DNA of 49,083 nucleotides from DASZZZ01 sp036260375 (GCA_036260375.1 DASZZZ010000058.1:1-49083), one strand, 5' to 3'. Shown: positions 32,692 through 41,132, counted from the stretch's first letter. The notes: generated by a model not told the origin, from the sequence alone. Made by a program: numbers and translations.

Positions 32692-33911
32692 CACTGCGTC
32701 TCCCTCTTCGCCGGCACGCGCATCTCGATCTCGGTTCCCCTGCCCGGCGCCGTCGCGATCGTCGCACGCCCACCGAGGTCCTCGACGCGGCCGACGATGC
32801 TCTTGAGCACACCGGCCTTGCCGCGCGCCGCGAGGTCGCCGGGGTCGTAGACGAAGCCGACGCCGTCGTCGCGCACCGACACCGTGACCCACCCGTCGTC
32901 CTCCTCGGCGAACACCGTGACCGACGACGCGCGCGCGTGCTCCGCGGCGTTGTGCAGCGCCTGCCGCACCGCCGCGGTGAGCTCCTCGACGCACGCGGCG
33001 TCGAGCCACAGCGGCCCCACGGCGCTGACGCCGACGCCGGGGGCCGCGCGCGCCACCTGCTCGAGGCTCTCGCGCAACGACGCCGTGCCCTCGGGCGGGT
33101 CCTCGAGCGGCCGCAGGATCAGCGCGCGCAGCTCGCGCTCCTGGTCGCCCGCGACCGCGGCGAGGCGCGCGACCTCGGCCCCCGGCACGCTCTCCGCGGT
33201 CCCGAGCTCCCGCCCGCGCTTGTGAACGAGCGCCAGCGCCTGCAGCACGGAGTCGTGGATGCGGCGCGCGAGCGACTCCCGCTCCGACAGCCGCGCGCTG
33301 CGCTCCCGCTCGCGCACGAGCGCGCGCGTCGCGCGCTCGACCTCGTCGGCCGACTGGCGCAGCAGGCTGGACACGAGCCCGACGGCGGCGCCGGCGACGA
33401 GGTAGTTGACGACCGCGCCGGCGAGGCTCTGGACGTCGTGCGCGCCGAGCTCCGACAGGGCGACGCCGTTGGCGGGGCGCGACACGACGAGCGCGACGCT
33501 GAGCACGGCGGCGCTCGCGACCCCGCCCACCGGGCCCGCGACGACCGCCCACTGCAACGCCGCGCTGAGCGGGTAGCCGGTGGCGAAGAACGGCCGCTGC
33601 GACAGGATCGCCCCGTCGGGGACGACGATGCCCGACGCCACGAGCAGCCATGCGCACAGCGCGACGTCCGCGTACAGCACCCATGCCCCCCAGCGCCGCG
33701 CCGGTGCCGACAGGTACACGGTCCACGCCGCCGCGACGCCGATCGACGTCCACGCGAGCCACTCGGGGCGGAAGCTGCCGGCCTCGAGCGCCGCCATGGC
33801 CGTCATCCACGCCAGCGCGACCCAGCGGAACACGAGCACGCCGCGTCCGAGGGTGCGTCGCGACCGCGTCGTGGGGGCCGGGCCCGTCGATGCCGCGTCG
33901 CGATCCGTCAC
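32688..33911 (-). CDS. Membrane sensor histidine kinase (HisKA_3, DesK/LiaS type)
   Basis: 407 residues. About six membrane segments in the first 185 residues with hardly any extracellular loop, which suggests sensing within the membrane. A linker coiled coil (EVERATRALVRERERSARL) leads to the HisKA_3 box LARRIHDSVLQAL with H219, then a HATPase domain with LHNAAEHA, VSVRDDGVGF and GRGTEIEM. Kinases of this build sense membrane state or envelope stress (DesK, LiaS, VraS). Overlaps the NarL-type regulator gene. Confidence 0.92.
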   Translation of the reverse strand: MTDRDAASTGPAPTTRSRRTLGRGVLVFRWVALAWMTAMAALEAGSFRPEWLAWTSIGVAAAWTVYLSAPARRWGAWVLYADVALCAWLLVASGIVVPDGAILSQRPFFATGYPLSAALQWAVVAGPVGGVASAAVLSVALVVSRPANGVALSELGAHDVQSLAGAVVNYLVAGAAVGLVSSLLRQSADEVERATRALVRERERSARLSERESLARRIHDSVLQALALVHKRGRELGTAESVPGAEVARLAAVAGDQERELRALILRPLEDPPEGTASLRESLEQVARAAPGVGVSAVGPLWLDAACVEELTAAVRQALHNAAEHARASSVTVFAEEDDGWVTVSVRDDGVGFVYDPGDLAARGKAGVLKSIVGRVEDLGGRATIATAPGRGTEIEMRVPAKRETQW

Positions 33912-33928
33912 GTCGCCACCTCGTGGAT

Positions 33929-33950
33929 GGGGGCGCCCGAAGGCGCCCCC
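33929..33950 (-). terminator. Hairpin terminator of the ArsA-like operon
   Basis: GGGGGCGCC-CGAA-GGCGCCCCC, perfect 9-bp stem with tetraloop, 27 bp after the stop of the last ArsA-like gene; separates it from the sensor kinase gene. Confidence 0.75.
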
Positions 33951-33976
33951 GTCGGCCGTCGTCTACGCGCAGTGTG

Positions 33977-34975
33977 TCACGCGAACAGCGCGGTGCCCGC
34001 TTTCTCGAGCATCGGCACGCCGCGGATGTCGGAGTCGTAGAGCGGGACGAGCGCTCGCACCTGACCCTCGAACTCCTTGGCGATCACGTCCATGTACTCG
34101 CTCTGCATCTCCATGCGGTTGCGCACGAAGTCGGGGGCCTTGTCCTCGTCGTGCTGGATGATGCCGCTCACGACGACGCCCCCGACCGGGATGCCGAAGT
34201 CGGTGAACCAGTTGATGAACCTCCGGATGACCGCGATCGGCAGCGCCTCGGGCAGCGTCACGAAGAAGAACGCGGTCTTCGCCTCGTCGGTGAGCAGCTC
34301 CTTGGCGTGGCCGATGCGCTCGCGGAAGTCCACGAGGTAGGTCATCAGCGGGTCCTCTTCCTTCTTCTTCGTGATGGAGAGCGTCTCGCGCAGGGTCTGT
34401 GCCTCCTCGCGCGACTTCACCATCTTGTTGACCCACAGCGAGTAGACCTTGGACATGCCGAGCAGCCGACGGGCGTTCGCGGTCGGCGCGGTGTCGAAGA
34501 CGTACGCGTCGTACTCGTCCTTGAACATGAGGTCGACCATGTTCTCGAACATCGCCGACTCCTCGAACGCCGGGTTCATCGTCGCCGCCTCGACGAACTC
34601 GTCGGCCTTGGTCGAGATCTCCGCGAACTTGAGGAACCACTGGATCTTCTCGCGGATGTCCTGCTTGGCGCGTCCGATCGCGTCCTTCGTGTCGATCTCG
34701 AGCGCCCACAGGTTGTCGACGCCCTCGACCGGGGTGTGGCGCCCGAACACGTCCTGGTCGAGCAGCCCCGACAGGCTGTGCACCGGGTTCGTCGACGCGA
34801 GCAGCGTGCGCTTGCCCTGACGGGCGAGCCACGTCGCGGTGACGCCGGCCATGACCGTCTTGCCGACGCCGCCCTTGCCCCCGAAGAACATGTACTTGAG
34901 GTCGGGGTGCGACTCGAAGTACTGCTTCATCGACGTCTCGACGAGGGGGTTGTCGCGGATCTGTACGCGTGTCAT
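33977..34975 (-). CDS. ArsA/Get3-like ATPase, copy 2
   Basis: 332 residues, ATG 34975 with GGAGGGAGG upstream. Deviant Walker A GGKGGVGKT (32-40) and switch II DTAPTAN (161-167) show the ArsA/Get3 family. Two expected features are altered: the switch I segment reads STNPVHSLSG, so the Asp of the DP motif is Asn63 and the catalytic Asp of the HNLSD motif (Get3 D57) is Gly70. ATP hydrolysis by this chain alone is doubtful. It carries a C-terminal Met-containing region (RNRMEMQ) but no arsenite-binding Cys triad. Downstream partner of copy 1, twelve bases away; a heterodimer is likely. Substrate unknown; tail-anchored protein or ion-pump roles are only family analogies. Confidence 0.85.
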   Translation of the reverse strand: MTRVQIRDNPLVETSMKQYFESHPDLKYMFFGGKGGVGKTVMAGVTATWLARQGKRTLLASTNPVHSLSGLLDQDVFGRHTPVEGVDNLWALEIDTKDAIGRAKQDIREKIQWFLKFAEISTKADEFVEAATMNPAFEESAMFENMVDLMFKDEYDAYVFDTAPTANARRLLGMSKVYSLWVNKMVKSREEAQTLRETLSITKKKEEDPLMTYLVDFRERIGHAKELLTDEAKTAFFFVTLPEALPIAVIRRFINWFTDFGIPVGGVVVSGIIQHDEDKAPDFVRNRMEMQSEYMDVIAKEFEGQVRALVPLYDSDIRGVPMLEKAGTALFA

Positions 34976-34987
34976 TGCACCTCCCTC

Positions 34988-36025
34988 CTATGCCTTCGAG
35001 TCGCCGTACATCAGCTGGGCGACGCGCTCGATCATCTCGAGGCCGGTGACGTCGCGCTCGAGCTCGGGGACGTGGGCGAGGATGTCGTCGCCGAACTCGG
35101 CGTCGATGCGCGCCAGCATGTCCTGCTGCAGCTTGATGCGGTTCCTCAGGTACGGCGGGGCGTCCTGCTGCAGCAGCTCCTTGGGGAGCACGCGGTTGAC
35201 GACGTAGCCCCCGACCGGGACGTCGAACTTGGCGAACAGCCCGGCGGCTTTGCGCGTGTCGAGCATGATCATCTCTTCGGGCACGAGGACGAAGAAGAAC
35301 GCGGTGCGCTGCTTGTCGGTCAGGATCCTCGACGCCGCGTTGATGCGGTCGCGGATGTAGCGGAGCTCGTTGAGGATCTGGTCCTCCTCGACCTCCTTCT
35401 CGCGCTTCATCCGCGCCGCGACCTCCTCGTACTCGCGCATGTCCTCGCGCAGGCGCGTGATCTTCGAGATCCACTCGTCGTAGACCTTCGCCATGCTGAG
35501 GTAGTACAGCGCGTGTCCGAGCGGGACGAGGTCGTAGATGTAGTAGTCGAAGTCGCTCTCGACCATGATGTCGACGACGGAGTCGAAGATCGCGCTCTCC
35601 TCCATCGCCGGCTCGGCCGAGGCCGCCTGAATGTAGTCCTCGATTTCGTCGGGGACCTTCTCCAGCTTGTACATGTCGACGATCTTCTTGCGGATCTGGT
35701 CCTGGTACTCCTTGATGTGCTGGTCCGCGTCGATCTCCTGCGCCCACAGGTTGTCCATGATCTTCACGGCGCCCTGGCCGAAGATGTCGCGCTGGAAGAT
35801 GTCGGACAGGCTCGCCTGCGGGTCGACGGAGAACACGAGCACACGGTGTCCCTGTTGCGCGAGCCAGTACGCGGTCGCGGCGGAGAACGTCGTCTTTCCG
35901 AGGCCGCCCTTGCCTCCGAACATGATGTAGCGGCGCTCGGGGTGCTTCTCGAACACGCCCTTGAGCGACGAGACGTCGCTGAAGGCGGTCTTCGGCGTCT
36001 GGATGTCGTTGGTCGTCTGTGTCAT
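34988..36025 (-). CDS. ArsA/Get3-like ATPase, copy 1
   Basis: 345 residues. Deviant Walker A GGKGGLGKT (37-45), intact switch I SVDPQASLSD with D75, but switch II is DLVPLGHA (165-172) instead of DTAPTGHT. It is thus the mirror image of copy 2, which keeps DTAPT and lacks the switch I Asp. Both proteins share an EESA.F..(V)VD.M segment at about residue 145. No Cys triad for arsenite. ATG 36025 lies two bases after the stop of the small protein gene, with weak ribosome site, so coupled translation. Likely forms a composite ATPase with copy 2. Confidence 0.85.
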   Translation of the reverse strand: MTQTTNDIQTPKTAFSDVSSLKGVFEKHPERRYIMFGGKGGLGKTTFSAATAYWLAQQGHRVLVFSVDPQASLSDIFQRDIFGQGAVKIMDNLWAQEIDADQHIKEYQDQIRKKIVDMYKLEKVPDEIEDYIQAASAEPAMEESAIFDSVVDIMVESDFDYYIYDLVPLGHALYYLSMAKVYDEWISKITRLREDMREYEEVAARMKREKEVEEDQILNELRYIRDRINAASRILTDKQRTAFFFVLVPEEMIMLDTRKAAGLFAKFDVPVGGYVVNRVLPKELLQQDAPPYLRNRIKLQQDMLARIDAEFGDDILAHVPELERDVTGLEMIERVAQLMYGDSKA

Positions 36026-36027
36026 GG

Positions 36028-36327
36028 CTAGAACATCGCGTCCGTGACGTCTTTTTCACGCAGCATGCGCCGCTTCCACGTCGAGATCTGCGGGGTCACG
36101 TAGGGCAGCAGGCGCAGGGAGTAGTACGGGGGCAGGATCGGCACGCCGAGGAGATCGCCCATCGTGATGAGGATGAACAGATGCTCCATGCTGGCGCGCG
36201 TCCGCAGCGCCTGGCGCGTCATGTCGTGCGCCGCCATCCCGTACGTCACTTCGCGGACCTTGCCGAGAAGGCCCTTCAACCCCTTGGGTTTGGCCTGTTC
36301 GGCCGCCGGTTGCTCAGACACGGGCAC
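36028..36327 (-). CDS. Small ArsA-operon protein, paralogue b
   Basis: 99 residues from GTG 36327 with AAAGGAGG eight bases upstream. Lys/Gly-rich head, then a segment REVTYGMAAHDMTRQALR, an amphipathic or membrane-associated stretch LFILITMGDLLGVPILPP, and the signature YYSLRLLPYV.P...TWKRR.LRE. The signature and layout are shared with the gene upstream (36337). Possibly a membrane adaptor for the ATPase pair. I do not recognise a named family. Confidence 0.75.
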   Translation of the reverse strand: MPVSEQPAAEQAKPKGLKGLLGKVREVTYGMAAHDMTRQALRTRASMEHLFILITMGDLLGVPILPPYYSLRLLPYVTPQISTWKRRMLREKDVTDAMF

Positions 36328-36336
36328 AACCTCCTT

Positions 36337-36648
36337 TCACAATCCATGTAGGTGGTAGTCGTGGTCCTCGCCCAAGTGACGCTCGCGCAGGACGCGCCGC
36401 TTCCACGTCTCGACCTCGGGCACCACGTGTGGAAGAAGCCTCAGTGAGTAGTACGGGGGCAGGACCGGGACACCGACCATGTCTCCGATGGTGACGACCA
36501 TGAACAGCGTCTCCAGCGACGCGCGCATCTCGCGGGCATGGTGGGCGAACTCGTAGCCCGTCATCCCGTAGGCGAAGTCGCGCAGAGCCCCCAGCAGGCC
36601 GGTTCGACGCCGGCCGGCGGGTCGCGGATCGGGTGACCGGCCGCTCAT
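36337..36648 (-). CDS. Small ArsA-operon protein, paralogue a
   Basis: 103 residues from ATG 36648 with GGGGGG five bases upstream. First gene of the four-gene operon. Arg/Pro-rich head, then RDFAYGMTGYEFAHHAREMR, a hydrophobic LFMVVTIGDMVGVPVLPP stretch and the same YYSLRLLPHV.P...TWKRR.LRE signature as paralogue b. The C-terminus is His/Asp-rich (GEDHDYHLHGL), a possible metal-binding tail. Function unknown. Confidence 0.75.
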   Translation of the reverse strand: MSGRSPDPRPAGRRRTGLLGALRDFAYGMTGYEFAHHAREMRASLETLFMVVTIGDMVGVPVLPPYYSLRLLPHVVPEVETWKRRVLRERHLGEDHDYHLHGL

Positions 36649-36762
36649 CTGTCCCCCCGAAGTCGGCGTGTGCGAGTCGTCGCCAGACCTCCGACCAGGA
36701 CGTCTCACGGACGAGTCTGCGCTGGTCGACGCCCCGAAAATAACATTTCGTCGCTTGCTCCG

Positions 36763-36791
36763 TTGACCGGTTTCGGGCAGCGCCCTACGCT
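36763..36791 (+). promoter_or_regulatory. Sigma-70-type promoter, leaderless
   Basis: TTGACC (36763-36768), 17-bp spacer, TACGCT (36786-36791), then ATG 36800 eight bases on: the best-formed promoter in the window. On the other strand, TATTTT (complement of 36737-36742) may serve the ArsA operon. Confidence 0.65.
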
Positions 36792-36799
36792 TCCCGGCG

Positions 36800-37456
36800 A
36801 TGGGGGACTCGCCGATCCTCTACGGCGTGCTGGTCGTCGTGCTGACGGCGTTCATGCTCGTGTTCGCGTTCGGGACGCAGCGCAACCTGACCAAGGGCAG
36901 GCGCATGATGGCGTGGCTCCAGGGCGGTCTGCCGGTGCTCGGGAGGCGCACGACCGTGCGGTGGCTCGGCAGCTCCGCGGTCGAGCTCAAGATCACCGAT
37001 CCCAACGCCCCGTTCAACGACGCCGAGGTCGTGTTCGTGCTCGAGCCGCGCGACCTGAGCTGGCTGTGGGCCGCGTCGCGCGCCCGCGGCCGGCGCGACT
37101 TCCTCATCATGCGCGGGCGCCTGGAGCGCGCGCCGCGCTTCGAGATCGAGGCGGGCGACCCCTCGGGATGGACCGGCCGCCACGGCCTCGACCGGCTCGA
37201 TCCGGCCGCGTGGCGCGAGGCCGAGTGGCCCGACGTCGGCGTGTGCATCGCTCACAGCGCTGACGCGGATCCCGCCGAGCTTCGTCCGCGCTTCGACGCG
37301 CTGCGCGCGTCGAGCGGCGGCGTGTGGCGCATGTCGGTGCGCCGCGACGCGCCGCACGTCGAGGTCCACGTCCTGCCCCCGTCCGACGACGCCGCCGCGG
37401 CCGAGCTCTTCGGCGCCTTTCGCGACTTCGCGCGCGCCGTCATGCGTCCGGCGTAG
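36800..37456 (+). CDS. Membrane-anchored hypothetical protein
   Basis: 218 residues. One N-terminal membrane segment (about 6-25), then a cytoplasmic domain: NLTKGRRMMAWLQGGLPVLG, RWLGSSAVELKI, VVFVLEPRDLSWLW, the polar middle GRRDFLIMRGRLERAP and a C-terminal alpha/beta stretch (GVWRMSVRR, VEVHVLPP). No family recognised and no catalytic motif visible. It has its own strong promoter with no leader. It is divergent from the ArsA operon and convergent with cstA, from which a palindromic terminator separates it. Confidence 0.8.
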   Translation: MGDSPILYGVLVVVLTAFMLVFAFGTQRNLTKGRRMMAWLQGGLPVLGRRTTVRWLGSSAVELKITDPNAPFNDAEVVFVLEPRDLSWLWAASRARGRRDFLIMRGRLERAPRFEIEAGDPSGWTGRHGLDRLDPAAWREAEWPDVGVCIAHSADADPAELRPRFDALRASSGGVWRMSVRRDAPHVEVHVLPPSDDAAAAELFGAFRDFARAVMRPA

Positions 37457-37485
37457 GGCGTTCTTCGCTTGCGGGGACGGCGCGA

Positions 37486-37511
37486 ACGGGGGCCGCCGCG
37501 GCGGCCCCCGT
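37486..37511. terminator. 26-bp perfect palindrome, bidirectional terminator
   Basis: ACGGGGGCCGCCG followed by its exact complement, between the convergent 36800 gene and cstA; it can serve both. Confidence 0.7.
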
Positions 37512-37533
37512 CACGAACTCCATGCGTGCGCCG

Positions 37534-39417
37534 TCAGCCGGTCGTCGCCGGCGCGGGCTCCACTCCTCCGGCGGCGCGGTAGCGCGTCCACGCCTTGTAG
37601 CCGTCCATCGCGATGAGGATGGACGCGACGATCAGCAGGAGGGCGAAGAGGATCATCAGCCACGCGCCGATCTGCGAGATGCCGGCGGCGGTGTCCGAGA
37701 TCGCGATCGTCCGGTAGAGGTTGTACGCGGTGACGAGCGTGGCGGCGATCGTCGTCACGTACATGAACACCATCGGGATGCCCGCGAACGCGGCCGAGCG
37801 TCCCGTCGACACCAGCCATACCGTGACGATCAGCAGGCTGAGCGCCGCCATGAGCTGGTTGGACGCGCCGAACAGCTGCCACAGGTAGACCCACGTCCCC
37901 GACAGCACCAGCAGCAGCACCGCGGCGCACGAGATGATCGACGCGATGTGCTGGTTCTTGAAGCCGATCCACGTCTCGCCGACCCACTCGGCGAGCGTGA
38001 CGCGCATGACGCGGAACACGAGCTGCACGACGGTCAGCACGATGACGACGAACGCGCCGAGACCGAGAGCGGTCCCGTAGCCGGTGTCGATCAGGCCGAA
38101 CGTAGCGGCGTTGATGAGCAGCCCGACGCCCGACGCGAACGCGGTCGCGCCCGCGCCTCCGGCGATCGCGACTGCCGTGAGGGACAGCAGCCCCAGGGTG
38201 TTCTCCGAGAACATGCCGCCGCCGCCCACCGGGAGCGCGTCGGTCTCGTACTCGAGCTGGCGCGCGGTTCCCACGGACCCAAACAGCGCGTGCCACCCGC
38301 TGATCGCGCCGCACGCGATCGTCACGAACAGCATCGGCCACAGCGCCTGGATCGCGCCGCTCGTCTGCTCCGGCGCGAACGCGGTGAACGCGGGGATGTC
38401 GAACTTGGACACCTCGTTGTCGGTGAAGAAGATCAACACGGCGCCGATCGCGCTGAGGCCGATCGTTATCGCCATCACCCAGAAGCCGATGTAGTTCACG
38501 GGCTGCGCGAAGCGCCAGATCGGCAGGTTCGCTCCGAGGTACGAGAACGCGAGCAGGAAGATCGCCCAGAAGACGTAGCTGGGGAAGACCTGGACCTCGC
38601 CGGTGGCCGCGTCGTACGTGGGCGTCGTGATCGGCTCACCGGTCTCCGGATCGCGGGTGATGCGCGGATCGGCGAACGTCGGGTCCTCGACGCCGTACAT
38701 CGCGCTGTCGCCGTTGAACGCGTCCTTGACGCTCTGCATCGCGCCGCTGACCGGTCCCTCGGTCCAGTCCTGTGGCGACTGCGTCAGGTCGACGCCGACG
38801 GGTCCGAGCGCCATCGCCGCGACGGTGACCGCGACGACGCCGACCGTCACCGCGATGAGGTCGGCGCGCTTGCGGTAGATGAGGTGTCCGGCGGCGAGGC
38901 CGGCAAGCGCGAGCACGATGATGCCGAACGGCACGTCGGGCCGCGCGTCGAGGACGCCGGCCATGATGCCGACGAACGCGCCGGCGATCAGGAGCAGGTA
39001 GAAGAAGATGAACACGAACAGGATGGTGCGGACGCGCGGCGCGATCAGACGGTGCGCGATCGCACTCAGCGAGTTCCCGTCGTTGCGCACGGCGAGCATG
39101 ATCGCGGTGTAGTCGGACACCCATCCGATGAAGCTCACGCCGACCATGAGCCAGATGATCGACGGCAACCATCCCCACAGGTTCGCCGCGGTGATCACTC
39201 CGACGATCGGGCCCGCGGCGGCGATCGACTTGAAGTGGTAGCCGTACAGCACGAACCTGCTCGTGGGCATGAAGTCGGCGCCGTCCATGTACATGCGCGC
39301 GGGAGTCGGCTTGTCCGCGTCCGCCTCGATCACCTTCGCGTCGATCCGCTTGGCGTAGAGCTGGTACGCGAGCAAGATGATCACCGCGCCGACCAGCACC
39401 ACGACTATCGAGTACAT
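37534..39417 (-). CDS. cstA: Carbon starvation protein CstA (peptide/pyruvate transporter family)
   Basis: 627 residues, ATG 39417 with AGGAGGG eight bases upstream. About 15-16 membrane segments. Family stretches: HFKSIAAAGPIVGVITAANLWGWLPS (in parts), GVSFIGWVSDYTAIMLAVRN, SYLGANLPIWRFAQPVNYIGFW, IACGAISGWHALFGSVGTA, LWQLFGASNQLMAALSLL. CstA proteins import peptides or pyruvate when carbon is short. A soluble loop of about 75 residues (QDWTEGP...TYDAATGE) lies between two membrane segments. A small thioredoxin-like gene precedes it on the same strand. Confidence 0.95.
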   Translation of the reverse strand: MYSIVVVLVGAVIILLAYQLYAKRIDAKVIEADADKPTPARMYMDGADFMPTSRFVLYGYHFKSIAAAGPIVGVITAANLWGWLPSIIWLMVGVSFIGWVSDYTAIMLAVRNDGNSLSAIAHRLIAPRVRTILFVFIFFYLLLIAGAFVGIMAGVLDARPDVPFGIIVLALAGLAAGHLIYRKRADLIAVTVGVVAVTVAAMALGPVGVDLTQSPQDWTEGPVSGAMQSVKDAFNGDSAMYGVEDPTFADPRITRDPETGEPITTPTYDAATGEVQVFPSYVFWAIFLLAFSYLGANLPIWRFAQPVNYIGFWVMAITIGLSAIGAVLIFFTDNEVSKFDIPAFTAFAPEQTSGAIQALWPMLFVTIACGAISGWHALFGSVGTARQLEYETDALPVGGGGMFSENTLGLLSLTAVAIAGGAGATAFASGVGLLINAATFGLIDTGYGTALGLGAFVVIVLTVVQLVFRVMRVTLAEWVGETWIGFKNQHIASIISCAAVLLLVLSGTWVYLWQLFGASNQLMAALSLLIVTVWLVSTGRSAAFAGIPMVFMYVTTIAATLVTAYNLYRTIAISDTAAGISQIGAWLMILFALLLIVASILIAMDGYKAWTRYRAAGGVEPAPATTG

Positions 39418-39501
39418 CGCTGCATCCCTCCTCCGAGCGAGCTGAGCCGGTTGTCAGTCACGCACCGGTCGAGCGATGGCCACCTCCTTTCCACGCACCG
39501 G

Positions 39502-39888
39502 TCAGCCTTCCGCCGGTACGGACAGGCGATCGCGGATCACCGATTCGATCGAGCTCCAGTCGTCGCCCCGGCGACGGACGACGCCGTCGACGACGATGGC
39601 CGGGTAGCTGCGGACGCGATGGCGCAACGACTTCACGAACCCTTCGAGCGACGCCGCGTCCACCACTCGAAGCGAGATGCGGTCGCCGTAGCGCTCGTGC
39701 ATGTCGTGGGTCCAGTCGGACAGCGACTGGAACTCGGCGAGGAGGTCTTCGGGCAGCGCGCTGCGCGCCTGGTCGCGGCGGATCGCGTCGCCCAGCCCCC
39801 GGGCCTGTGCGAACGTGACCTCGCAGTGCTGGCAGTGATAGAAGGCCGTCGGGGCATACGTGATGACCTCGACCTTCAGCGGTTCCAT
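39502..39888 (-). CDS. Small thioredoxin-like protein with CxxC
   Basis: 128 residues from ATG 39888, preceded by GGGGGGAGGG. The start VEVITYAPTAFYHCQHC places a CxxC (C19, C22) after the first strand as in thioredoxin folds; then LPEDLLAEFQSLSDWTHDMHERYGDRI, RVVDAASLEGFVKSLRHRVRSYPAIVVDGVVRRRGDD (read in parts). The YPAIVVDG segment is the cis-proline strand of the fold. A redox or metal-delivery role is likely. It lies upstream of cstA, but the ArsA operon is also near and proteins of this kind may belong with such ATPases (weak recollection). Confidence 0.75.
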   Translation of the reverse strand: MEPLKVEVITYAPTAFYHCQHCEVTFAQARGLGDAIRRDQARSALPEDLLAEFQSLSDWTHDMHERYGDRISLRVVDAASLEGFVKSLRHRVRSYPAIVVDGVVRRRGDDWSSIESVIRDRLSVPAEG

Positions 39889-39977
39889 GCCCTCCCCCCG
39901 AACCCGCTCGGGAACCCTGCGGAACCTCTGCTCGAGATGCTATCACCGCGCCCCGGACGCCTCCCCGAGACGCGCTG

Positions 39978-41132
39978 CTAGGACCCGGGGACGATGCGCT
40001 TGATCGCGCTCGTCGTCATGAAGTACAGCCACCCGCCGGGGCCGGCGGAGACGTCGACGACATGGCCCGGGTCGTCGTGGACGACGCCGCTCGAGACGAC
40101 CGACGAGCCGGTGGAGTCGAGGTCGAAGCGGTGGATCTGCCCGAACGTGAAGTCGCCCATGTACAGGCTCCCCGACAGCTCCGGCATCGCGCCCTCGTAC
40201 CACCACAGGTCGGTCGGCACGATCACGGGGTCGCCGGTGTCGGGGTCGCCCCACTCCGCCAGCGGCGGCAGCGGCGACGGACCGACCGGATCGTCGCACG
40301 CGTAGCCGATCCCCCAGCCGTAGTTGCGGCCCCTGCGGATCCGGTTGAGCTCGTCGTCGCAGTTCTCGCCGTTCTCGGACTCGAACAGCCAGCCCGCCCC
40401 CGGCTTGTGCGCGAGCCCGAACGGGTTGCGGTGCCCGTACGACCACACCGGCGATGGGGCGCCGGACGACGTCGTGAACGGGTTGTCGGATGGGATCGTG
40501 CCGTCGGGGTTGTAGCGCAGGACCTTGCCGAGGAGGCTGTCGAGGGTCTGCGCGCGGCTCGGCGCGGTCCCGTCGCCGGTCGCGACGAACAGCTTGCCGG
40601 CGACGAACTGGATCTGCCCCCCGTTGTGACGGCTGTTGGGCGACGGGATCGTCGCGACGTGCAACGGGTTCACGCAGCGGTTGTCGACGACGTCGAAGCG
40701 CGTGACGCGGTTCTCCGGCGGCGGCGCCGCCATCGGGTCGGCGTCGTAGGTGTAGTAGACGTAGATGCGCTTGCTCTGGCCCCAGAAGGGGTCGAGCGCG
40801 ATGCCGAGCGCGCCGCGCTCGTTGTCGCTCGCGACGTCGAGGTCGACGCACGGCTCCGCCCGCAGCCCGCGCGCGGTGACGATCCGGACCCTGCCGGTGT
40901 TCTTCTCGGTGAAGAAGATCTTGCTCGAGCCGGGCACCCACGCCATGTCGACGGGGAAGCTCAGGTTGCCGAGGTAGGTCTCGACCCTCGTGCCGGGCGG
41001 GATCCCGCCGGCCGCGCCGCGCTCCGGGGCGGCGGACGTGGACGAGGCGCTCGCGGCGGGCGCGGACGGCGCGCCGCCGGCGGGCGCGGACACGGCGAGC
41101 ACGACTGCGACGACGAGCGTGACGGCCCGCAT
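39978..41132 (-). CDS. Secreted glucose/sorbosone-dehydrogenase-like propeller, copy 1
   Basis: 384 residues from ATG 41132. Signal peptide, then an Ala/Ser-rich linker and a six-bladed propeller of the PQQ-type soluble glucose dehydrogenase family: LSFPVDMAWVPGSSKIFFTEK, ERGALGIALDPFWGQ, the conserved HNGGQI His, FVATGDGTAPSRAQ, VWSYGHRNPFGLAHKP, ENGENCDDELNRI, GGWLYFMTTSAIKRIVPG. The enzymes oxidise sugars or related aldehydes; PQQ dependence is assumed, not shown. Paired Cys suggest export. Last of three tandem paralogues. Confidence 0.88.
   Translation of the reverse strand: MRAVTLVVAVVLAVSAPAGGAPSAPAASASSTSAAPERGAAGGIPPGTRVETYLGNLSFPVDMAWVPGSSKIFFTEKNTGRVRIVTARGLRAEPCVDLDVASDNERGALGIALDPFWGQSKRIYVYYTYDADPMAAPPPENRVTRFDVVDNRCVNPLHVATIPSPNSRHNGGQIQFVAGKLFVATGDGTAPSRAQTLDSLLGKVLRYNPDGTIPSDNPFTTSSGAPSPVWSYGHRNPFGLAHKPGAGWLFESENGENCDDELNRIRRGRNYGWGIGYACDDPVGPSPLPPLAEWGDPDTGDPVIVPTDLWWYEGAMPELSGSLYMGDFTFGQIHRFDLDSTGSSVVSSGVVHDDPGHVVDVSAGPGGWLYFMTTSAIKRIVPGS

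Noticed and set aside
33977..36025. Classical arsenite pump ATPase (ArsA)
   Set aside because: No arsenite-binding Cys triad, no arsB/arsR/arsD nearby and key switch residues are altered.
33650..36031. 793-codon plus-strand frame opposite the ArsA-like genes
   Set aside because: Antisense shadow; both minus-strand ATPases have intact family motifs and ribosome sites.
37324..39981. 885-codon plus-strand frame opposite cstA
   Set aside because: Arg/Asp/His-rich antisense shadow of cstA with no ribosome site; the minus strand carries an unmistakable CstA.
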